Positions 1-5,050 of a stretch of 5,457 nt of DNA are shown here, one piece after another. How positions within the stretch are numbered: the first letter of the stretch is position 1; each line of letters starts with the position of its first letter. Below the pieces are notes generated by a model. It searched no databases, was not told the DNA's origin, and worked only from the letters and a program-made list of their open reading frames with translations. The stretch is from Dehalococcoidia bacterium (GTDB taxonomy: Bacteria; Chloroflexota; Dehalococcoidia; Lucifugimonadales; Lucifugimonadaceae). The DNA lies in assembly GCA_028278465.1 (NCBI GenBank), contig JANQEF010000179.1, positions 1-5,457 of the forward strand, given 5' to 3'. A program made the position numbers and the translations under genes.

Positions 1-263
1 GATGCGCAGGCGGAGGAGCGCTCGCTCTCTGGCTGAGCCACCGTGACACAGCGCAGGTGCACGCGAAGGCTGTGGACGCCCCTGAGGACCTCAAGTACAC
101 GGTCGTTTACGCCACGTCAGACAACTACTGGAAGATCTTCTCACTGGACAGGGCGCGCAAGCTGCTGGGTTACGAGCCGCAGGACGATGCCGGGCCGGAG
201 CTTGACGCGAACGCTCAGATGGCTGAGCGCGACCGCACCGAGTACAAGGTCCACGAGGACTGA
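1..263 (+). CDS. NAD(P)-dependent epimerase/dehydratase (extended SDR), C-terminal fragment
   Basis: The frame is open from the window edge (first full codon at base 3) to a TGA at 261-263, giving the last 86 residues of a protein whose start lies off the left side. The fragment begins with a segment containing WLSHRDTAQ, the late SDR motif in which a sugar-nucleotide or uronate epimerase resumes after its substrate loop. It continues with TVVYATSDNYWKIFSLDRA and then the hallmark ending LGYEPQDDA. In the family this last part marks the helix and strand closing the substrate domain of NAD-dependent epimerases, and it looks most like uronate dehydrogenase-type members. The Rossmann GxxGxxG and the YxxxK catalytic pair are outside the window, so substrate and activity cannot be judged. 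A GTG at base 57 is internal to this frame and is not the true start. The gene is convergent with the lipoprotein gene and shows no functional link to the sdh cluster. Family is fairly sure; the exact enzyme is not. Confidence 0.8.
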   Translation, partial: CAGGGALALWLSHRDTAQVHAKAVDAPEDLKYTVVYATSDNYWKIFSLDRARKLLGYEPQDDAGPELDANAQMAERDRTEYKVHED

Positions 264-278
264 GCAGAGACTGCTCAG
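260..278. terminator. Hairpin between convergent genes, possible bidirectional terminator
   Basis: A perfect 8-bp inverted repeat, ctgagcag / ctgctcag with a 3-base loop (aga), begins at the stop codon of the epimerase and lies 16 bases beyond the stop of the opposing lipoprotein gene. Its position between two converging genes is where a shared terminator would be expected. Neither strand has a run of T after the stem, so it does not match a classical intrinsic terminator. It may only be an mRNA 3'-end stabiliser. Function is inferred from position only. Confidence 0.4.
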
Positions 279-283
279 CTCCG

Positions 284-299
284 GCCGCTAGCCGCTAGC
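284..299. repeat. Short tandem repeat (two copies of gccgcta) with two GCTAGC palindromes
   Basis: The heptamer gccgcta occurs twice in a row (284-290 and 291-297), creating two copies of the palindrome gctagc at 287-292 and 294-299. The second copy covers the TAG stop of the lipoprotein gene. A third gctagc lies at 914-919 in the gap on the other side of that gene. CTAG is usually under-represented in bacteria, so copies flanking one gene are slightly unusual, but the repeat is very short and may be chance. Confidence 0.4.
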
Positions 300-840
300 T
301 CGACTCCAGCGCGTTAGCCAGTCCCGTGCAGGTGTCGACGTTCAGCTCGCACAGGATGACCGTGTTGCCGATGACGGCGAACGCCTTGTACTTCGTCACT
401 GCGGCTGAGCCTGCGCCGCGGTTGCTTGCGCCGACCTGTCCACCCTCGCGGAACTTCTGGTCGATAGCTGCAGAGGCAGATTCGACGCCCAACGTCTTCG
501 CATCATCGTGCGAGTTGTAGAACCTGACCTCGATGTCCTTGCGGTCATAGAAGCCGTACCAGATGTCGGTCGCGCCCGGCACCGTGTCGGTCGGGAACTG
601 CTTCGACTTCTTCCACCCGGCGGCAACGTAGTCGTCGAAGGTGAAGGTCTGATCGGCGTGAAGCGTGGTGGAGACGGACGAAAGATCATCGTCACCGCCG
701 CCTGACGCAGCGGGCTCGGACCCGGAGTCCGAGCCGCATGCGATGCCGAGGGCGATGAGCACCAGCATGGCTGGCAGAAGAACGAAGCGAGCGGCGTGCC
801 ACGGCTTGGTTCCCGATGATCTGGCGAGTGAGATGTGCAT
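295..840 (-). CDS. Putative exported lipoprotein of unknown function
   Basis: I do not recognise a named family for this 181-residue protein. The N-terminus has a basic n-region (about 1-19), a hydrophobic stretch (about 20-34) and LGIAC with the cysteine at residue 35, so it reads as a type II lipoprotein signal anchored through Cys35. The -3 residue is Gly, which is permitted but less typical than Leu. A Ser/Gly/Asp-rich linker (about 36-53) leads to a small globular domain (about 58-181) with the segments DIWYGFYDRKDIEVRFYNS and VILCELNVDTC. Cys164 and Cys171 could form a disulfide outside the membrane. The ATG at 840 is supported by GGAG at 850-847, six bases upstream. It lies 97 bases downstream of sdhE on the same strand, so it could be read through from the sdh operon or have its own promoter. 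It may instead be an unrelated surface protein. The coding call is firm because of the signal peptide and ribosome site; the role is unknown. Confidence 0.8.
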   Translation of the reverse strand: MHISLARSSGTKPWHAARFVLLPAMLVLIALGIACGSDSGSEPAASGGGDDDLSSVSTTLHADQTFTFDDYVAAGWKKSKQFPTDTVPGATDIWYGFYDRKDIEVRFYNSHDDAKTLGVESASAAIDQKFREGGQVGASNRGAGSAAVTKYKAFAVIGNTVILCELNVDTCTGLANALESS

Positions 841-937
841 TGTTGACTCCGAGGGCGCTGCGGCAGGCCGCCACGGTATCGAGGCGGGGTTCGCAGGCGA
901 ACTTCGGGCCTAAGCTAGCACATTCCGGCAGAGGCCA
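841..937. other. Intergenic gap between sdhE and the lipoprotein gene
   Basis: This is the longest gap in the window. It holds the GGAG ribosome site of the lipoprotein gene at its left end, a small inverted repeat (gttcg at 889-893 and cgaac at 898-902, four-base loop) and one gctagc palindrome at 914-919. The hairpin has no T-run in the reading direction, and no convincing -35/-10 pair was found on the minus strand. Whether transcription ends, restarts or runs through here cannot be decided from sequence. Confidence 0.5.
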
Positions 938-1831
938 TTAGCGGGCAGCGATCAGCTCCACCTTGCGCACGATCTCCTTCGTGGAGACGATGTGCTTCTG
1001 CAGCCCGAGCTCCTTCTCGCTCATCCCCATCGCCAGCCCAAGGAGCTGCGGCAGGTGGATGATCGGCAGGTCCGCCTTGTCGCCGCGGTTCTTCTTTCGC
1101 GCCTTCGGCTGGTATCCGTCCAGGTTCAGGTGGCACAGCGGGCATGGCGTAACCATGGCGTCCGCGCCGCCGTCCTTCGCAGCGCCGGTATGGTTCGACA
1201 CCATGCGCAGCGAGTTCGCCTGGTTGATGAACAGGATCGGAAAGCCGCAGCAGGCTGTCTTGCCGGGGAAATCGAACACCTCGCCACCAACCGCCTCGAT
1301 CACGGTCTCCAGCGACGTGTCGCGTCCCGGGTTGTCGGCGAAGCCCAGCGCATCGCTTGGCCGCACCATGTAGCAGCCGTAGAACGGCGCCAGCTTCACG
1401 CCGGCAAGCTCCTTCTGGAACGTGTTCTTCAGCGCCTCGACGCCGATGTCCTCGATCGCGACCCAGAGCAGGTGCTTGACCTCGGTCTTGCCCTTGTACT
1501 CGAGCCCCTCTTCGGCAAGGACTTCGTTGATCTCGGCGAGGTAGTCGGCGTCCCGCTGCACACGGTGGTTGGCCTGCGACATGACACCCTGGCAGGTGGA
1601 ACAGATCACCAGGACGTTGAGGCCCTTTTCTTCGGCCATGGCGAGCGTGCGGATGTTCAGCACGTCGCCCATCTTGCGGTTCTTCTCCTGCAGGACACCG
1701 GCACCGGTGCAGGCGGCCTTGGTCAGCTCTTCCCACTCGATGCCGAGCCGGCCCATGACGGCAACCGCAGAGTCGAACAGCTCCGGCGCGCCGCCGCGTG
1801 CCACGCATCCGGGATAGAAGGCGTACTTCAC
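938..1831 (-). CDS. sdhE: HdrB/SdhE-like CCG-domain subunit of type E succinate dehydrogenase/fumarate reductase
   Basis: This 297-residue protein has the length and two-domain plan of heterodisulfide reductase subunit B. Domain 1 starts with FYPGC (Cys9), has CTGAG (Cys41) and then CSTC (Cys77, Cys80). Domain 2 has FYGC (Cys153), ACCGF (Cys194, Cys195) and PCPLC (Cys230, Cys233). In the family these CCG domains bind unusual iron-sulfur clusters. In type E complexes this subunit replaces the SdhC/D anchors and is thought to attach to the membrane through amphipathic helices and pass electrons to or from the quinone. Domain 2 has its full set of five cysteines, while domain 1 lacks one of the CC pair. 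No transmembrane helix is evident. The start is GTG at 1831, overlapping the sdhB stop as GTGA, with GAGGG at 1845-1841, so translation is coupled to sdhB. A genuine heterodisulfide reductase is unlikely because no hdrA is adjacent and sdhAB lie directly upstream. Family is certain; the SdhE role is strongly supported by context. Confidence 0.9.
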   Translation of the reverse strand: MKYAFYPGCVARGGAPELFDSAVAVMGRLGIEWEELTKAACTGAGVLQEKNRKMGDVLNIRTLAMAEEKGLNVLVICSTCQGVMSQANHRVQRDADYLAEINEVLAEEGLEYKGKTEVKHLLWVAIEDIGVEALKNTFQKELAGVKLAPFYGCYMVRPSDALGFADNPGRDTSLETVIEAVGGEVFDFPGKTACCGFPILFINQANSLRMVSNHTGAAKDGGADAMVTPCPLCHLNLDGYQPKARKKNRGDKADLPIIHLPQLLGLAMGMSEKELGLQKHIVSTKEIVRKVELIAAR

Positions 1832-2787
1832 TCGCGCTCGCCCTCAACTTTCTCGTAGGCCTCTTTTATCTTCTTCCTGTCCTCGGCCTTGTGAGGCAGG
1901 ATCGGTGGCAGCTTGCCCTTCATCATCGCCTTGAGCCCGATCGGAGCAAGGTCCAGCAGGCGGGGAATGTTGGTCCAGCCCGCGCTGTCGATAGCCAACC
2001 GAGTCTCGTCCAGCCTTCCGTTCTTCTTCACCGAGTTGTAGAACGACTCGGTGTGCCTGTATCCGGACGTGTTCTTGTTGCCTGCTTCGATGGCAGCGTC
2101 ACGCAGCTCCATGATCCGGTCCATCGGAGCAACGTCCTTCGGGCAGACCTCGACGCACTGCATGCAGCGAGTGCAGTCCCAGATGCCGCCGTCTTCGTCG
2201 TTCAGTTTCTTCAGACGCTCGTCACGCCGGTCGTCCCGCGGGTCTTCCGTGAATCGCCATGCCTTCGCCAGCGCCGCCGGGCCGATGAAGTTGTCATCGA
2301 CCTCCAGCACGGTGCAGTCCGAAACACAGCAGCCGCACATGATGCAGTTCATTGCGGTCAGCAGATTGGTCATCGACTCGTTGGAGGCGATGTACTCGCC
2401 GCTCTCCGGCTCCGAGTCGGGCTGCATGTACGGGTCGACACGCTTGATCTGGTCGAAGAAGGTGTCGAGCGTGACGACCAGGTCTTTGACGACGAGCTGG
2501 TTGCCCATCGGCTCGATCGTCAGCTCCTCGCCGTCCGGCGCAAGATCCGCGACCCGCGTCTTGCAGACGAGCCTTGCACGTCCGTTGACCCGCATGCCGC
2601 AGGAGCCGCAGATCGATGCTCGGCAGGAACAGCGCAGGGCGAGCGTGCCGTCAACCTCTTCCCGCACATGGATCAGCGCGTCGAGGATGGTCGAATCCGG
2701 GTGGATGTCGATCGAGTAGTCCTGGAAGTGCGGCTGTGAGCCTGCCTCGCCAGGGTTGTAGCGTTTCACCTTCAGGTTTGTCTGCAT
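1828..2787 (-). CDS. sdhB: Succinate dehydrogenase/fumarate reductase iron-sulfur subunit, type E variant
   Basis: This 319-residue protein carries electrons between the SdhA flavin and the SdhE subunit. The N-terminal plant-type ferredoxin domain (about 1-110) has Cys55, Cys60, Cys63 and Cys75 for [2Fe-2S], with Cys53 extra. The C-terminal ferredoxin domain has Cys148, Cys151, Cys154 and Cys158, then DCTRCMQCVEVCP with Cys205, Cys208, Cys211 and Cys215. Ordinary SdhB has a non-cysteine residue where Cys208 stands and holds [3Fe-4S] there; the extra cysteine predicts a second [4Fe-4S]. The protein runs about 80 residues beyond the usual SdhB end (about 238 residues in E. coli, from memory), ending in a basic, helix-prone tail with LLDLAPIGLKAMMKGKLPP, reminiscent of HdrC-like proteins. 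The ATG at 2787 shares its A with the sdhA TGA (TGATG) and has AAGGG at 2799-2795. The same frame stays open upstream to 3384 but only through sdhA, so that extension is not real. Confidence 0.95.
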   Translation of the reverse strand: MQTNLKVKRYNPGEAGSQPHFQDYSIDIHPDSTILDALIHVREEVDGTLALRCSCRASICGSCGMRVNGRARLVCKTRVADLAPDGEELTIEPMGNQLVVKDLVVTLDTFFDQIKRVDPYMQPDSEPESGEYIASNESMTNLLTAMNCIMCGCCVSDCTVLEVDDNFIGPAALAKAWRFTEDPRDDRRDERLKKLNDEDGGIWDCTRCMQCVEVCPKDVAPMDRIMELRDAAIEAGNKNTSGYRHTESFYNSVKKNGRLDETRLAIDSAGWTNIPRLLDLAPIGLKAMMKGKLPPILPHKAEDRKKIKEAYEKVEGERE

Positions 2788-4466
2788 CAGTAGACCCTTG
2801 CCACCGGTTCCCATTTGGTGATCGTGACGTCCAGCGTCTCGGTGCGCACACCGTCTTCGGTCTTGTAGGACAGCGTGTGCTTCAGCCAGTTCTCGTCGTC
2901 TCGGTCCGGCATATCGGTGCGGAAGTGCGCTCCCCTGCTCTCCTTGCGCATCAGCGCACCCATCGCCACCGCCTCCGCACAGTCCAGCATGAAGTCCAGT
3001 TCCAGCGCGAACATCAGGTCGGTGTTGAACACCTTGCCCTTGTTTTCCACATAGATGCTGTCGTCGTACTTCTTGCGCATCTGGTGGACCTTCGCCAGAG
3101 CACCCTCCATGGACGACTGGTCCCTGAAGACGCCGATGCCCTCTGTCATCCCGACCGCCATCTCGTTGCGGATCTCGGCGGTCCGAGAGCCCTTCGGCCT
3201 GTCGAGCAGCGCCTGCAACCGGTCCTGCTCGGCCTTGAGGTGCGAATCGCTGTCCGAGCCGTTTTCTCCGACCGTCTTCACGTACTCCACAGACTTCACT
3301 GCAGCGCGGCGGCCGAAGACAACGGTGTCGAGGAGAGAGTTGGCGCCGAGCCGGTTTGCGCCGTGGACGGATACGTTGGCACACTCTCCGGCGGCATACA
3401 GGCCCGGGACCTCGGTCTCGCCATCTGCGTTCGTCTTGATGCCGCCCATGATGTAGTGCATGCCGGGGCGGATCGGCACCGGCTGCTCGGCGAGGTCGAT
3501 GCCGAGGAACTCGACCGCAACCTCCTGCAGGTACCCGAGGCGGTCCTCGATGAACTGCCGGCCGAGGTGACGAAGGTCGAGCAACACGTTGCCGTCGATG
3601 CCGCGGCCTTCGTTGATCTCCGTCTGCTCGGCACGTGAGACAACGTCACGAGACGCAAGCTCCATGTAGTCGGGAGCGTACTTCTCCATAAAGCGGTCGC
3701 CGTCGCTGTTCAGCAGGTACGCGCCCTCGCCGCGTGCAGCCTCGGAGAGCAGGATCCCGGTGCGCGCAAGCGTCGTCGGGTGGTACTGGATCATCTCCAT
3801 GTCCATCAGCGGAGCGCCGGCGCGCCAAGCGAGCGAGAGGCCGTCGCCGGTGCAGATGAGAGCGTTGGTTGATGGCTCGAAGACGCGTCCTGCGCCACCG
3901 GCGGCCATGAGCACTGCCTTGGCGCGAATGGCGTGCAACTCGCCGGTCTTGATATCGAGGGCGATCACGCCCCGGACCGCGCCGTCCTCTTTGATAAGGC
4001 TGGTGACGAACCACTCTTCGTAGACCTGCAGTCCGTGCTTGAGCGCCTGCTCGTAGAGGACGTGAAGCATCGCCGAGCCGGTGATTGCGCCAACGAAGAA
4101 TGTGCGGGCGACCTTCTGCCCGCCGAAGCGCCGCGTGCCGAGCCGTCCGTCATCGCCGCGGGAGAAGATCACGCCCATGCGCTCGAGTTCCAGAACCGCT
4201 TCGCCGGCCTCGCTCGACATGATCTCGACAGCGTCCTGGTCCGCCAGGTAGTCGGAGCCCTTGATGGTGTCGAGCGCGTGGCCCTCCCACTCGTCGCCGC
4301 GGTCGGTCAGCGGGGCGTTGATGCCGCCCTGCGCCGCGTTCGAGTGGCTCCTGACCGGGTGGACCTTCGTGATCACGGCCGTCCGCAGCCCGTTCTGGAC
4401 GCCTTCGACGGCGGCTCTCAGCCCGGCGAGGCCGGCGCCGATGATCAGCAGATCGTGTTCGTACAT
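2787..4466 (-). CDS. sdhA: Succinate dehydrogenase/fumarate reductase flavoprotein subunit
   Basis: This 559-residue catalytic subunit interconverts succinate and fumarate using FAD. GAGLAG (residues 10-15) is the FAD dinucleotide-binding turn. RSHSNAAQGGIN follows, with His41 at the position that carries covalently bound FAD in this family. Substrate-site residues are present: His229 in QYHPT, Arg245 in EAARGEG (the proton-donating arginine), His337 in MHYIMGGI and Arg372 in HGANRLGANSL. The C-terminal helical domain (about 410-520) and capping tail are complete, and the length is close to normal. There is no Tat or Sec signal, so it should face the cytoplasm, unlike the periplasmic Tat-exported MfrA of epsilonproteobacterial MfrABE (from memory). 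The start ATG at 4466 has GGGGAG at 4476-4471, four bases upstream, and lies 15 bases after the Nudix gene. The direction in the cell (oxidising succinate or reducing fumarate) cannot be read from these residues. Identity is essentially certain. Confidence 0.97.
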   Translation of the reverse strand: MYEHDLLIIGAGLAGLRAAVEGVQNGLRTAVITKVHPVRSHSNAAQGGINAPLTDRGDEWEGHALDTIKGSDYLADQDAVEIMSSEAGEAVLELERMGVIFSRGDDGRLGTRRFGGQKVARTFFVGAITGSAMLHVLYEQALKHGLQVYEEWFVTSLIKEDGAVRGVIALDIKTGELHAIRAKAVLMAAGGAGRVFEPSTNALICTGDGLSLAWRAGAPLMDMEMIQYHPTTLARTGILLSEAARGEGAYLLNSDGDRFMEKYAPDYMELASRDVVSRAEQTEINEGRGIDGNVLLDLRHLGRQFIEDRLGYLQEVAVEFLGIDLAEQPVPIRPGMHYIMGGIKTNADGETEVPGLYAAGECANVSVHGANRLGANSLLDTVVFGRRAAVKSVEYVKTVGENGSDSDSHLKAEQDRLQALLDRPKGSRTAEIRNEMAVGMTEGIGVFRDQSSMEGALAKVHQMRKKYDDSIYVENKGKVFNTDLMFALELDFMLDCAEAVAMGALMRKESRGAHFRTDMPDRDDENWLKHTLSYKTEDGVRTETLDVTITKWEPVARVY

Positions 4467-4481
4467 CTCTCTCCCCGCCAG

Positions 4482-5045
4482 TTATCTCAGGGCCTGGCCG
4501 GCCGACTCGCGGTCGAATACGTGCATAGCCGTGTAGAGGACCGCGATGGTCATCTGGTCCTGCAACTCGCCGTCACGTATCAAAGCCGGGACTTTGCTGA
4601 GCGGGACCTCAACCGTGTGTATATCCTCACCCTCGTCCTGGGGCAAGGGATTTTCAGAAAGATTGCGCGCGAGATATCCGTGTGTGAACTCGGTTGAGTA
4701 GCCGGGCGCAACCCACATGCCACCGAGCGGAGTCATCTCGCCGGCGCTGACTCCGGCCTCTTCTCGCAGCTCGCGGCGCGCGGTCGTGAGCGGGTCTTCG
4801 CCGGGCTCGCGGGTGCCTGACGGCGCTTCGAGCAGGACCTTGCCCGCCGCCTGCCGCCACTGCTTCACAAGCAACGCGTTACCGTCTTCGGTGACAGGGA
4901 GGATGACGACCGAACCGGGATGGTCGACGATCTCCTTTGAGACAGGACGACGGTCTCCGAGAGCGAACTCGTCGACTCTGAGCGAGATGCGCTGTCCTTC
5001 TTGGACGCGCGTGGATGAGATCGTATTTCCGGTGAGGGGTTCCAA
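4482..5045 (-). CDS. Nudix hydrolase, ADP-ribose pyrophosphatase-like
   Basis: This 187-residue protein is predicted to hydrolyse ADP-ribose or a related nucleoside diphosphate derivative to AMP and ribose 5-phosphate with Mg2+. A complete Nudix box GX5EX7REUXEEXGU spans residues 77-99, with Gly77, Glu83 and RELREEAGV; Glu92, Glu95 and Glu96 would bind metal. The box is preceded by LLVKQWR and LEAPSGT and followed about 12 residues later by WVAPGYSTEFTHGYLA, the arrangement typical of the ADP-ribose pyrophosphatase branch. The N-terminal strand region (ISSTRVQEGQRISLRVDEF) also fits that branch. The start is TTG at 5045; it is the only start-type codon between the in-frame stop at 5058-5060 and the conserved region, and it lacks a good Shine-Dalgarno site, so initiation may be weak or coupled to the NAD kinase stop 5 bases upstream. 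It lies between NAD kinase and sdhA in the operon, which fits NAD turnover. The exact substrate is inferred. Confidence 0.88.
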   Translation of the reverse strand: MEPLTGNTISSTRVQEGQRISLRVDEFALGDRRPVSKEIVDHPGSVVILPVTEDGNALLVKQWRQAAGKVLLEAPSGTREPGEDPLTTARRELREEAGVSAGEMTPLGGMWVAPGYSTEFTHGYLARNLSENPLPQDEGEDIHTVEVPLSKVPALIRDGELQDQMTIAVLYTAMHVFDRESAGQALR

Positions 5046-5050
5046 CTCGT

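Noticed and set aside
43..291. 82-codon plus-strand frame overlapping the epimerase fragment
   Set aside because: Its translation is rich in Arg, Ser and Thr with no family features, whereas the overlapping frame gives a clear epimerase C-terminus.
858..893. Possible minus-strand promoter for the lipoprotein gene (TTCGCC with TACCGT 17 bases on)
   Set aside because: Each box matches only 3 of 6 consensus positions, which is expected by chance in a gap of this size.
889..902. Inverted repeat gttcg/cgaac as a terminator for the sdh operon
   Set aside because: The stem is only 5 bp and no T-run follows on the minus strand; it is noted in the intergenic entry but not called a terminator.
938..1831. 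A genuine CoB-CoM heterodisulfide reductase subunit
   Set aside because: There is no hdrA or separate hdrC nearby, the N-terminal CCG motif is degenerate, and the gene is translationally coupled to sdhB.
2788..3384. Frame of sdhB staying open 199 codons upstream of its ATG, suggesting a larger fused protein
   Set aside because: This stretch lies wholly inside sdhA in another frame and translates to low-complexity Arg/Gly/Ala-rich sequence. The ATG at 2787 has a ribosome site and begins the normal SdhB N-terminus.
992..3638. Long plus-strand open frames opposite sdhE, sdhB and sdhA (288-340 codons)
   Set aside because: These are antisense shadows of high-GC genes. They are rich in Arg, Val, Leu and His, have no recognisable motifs, and lie opposite genes with complete catalytic and cluster motifs.
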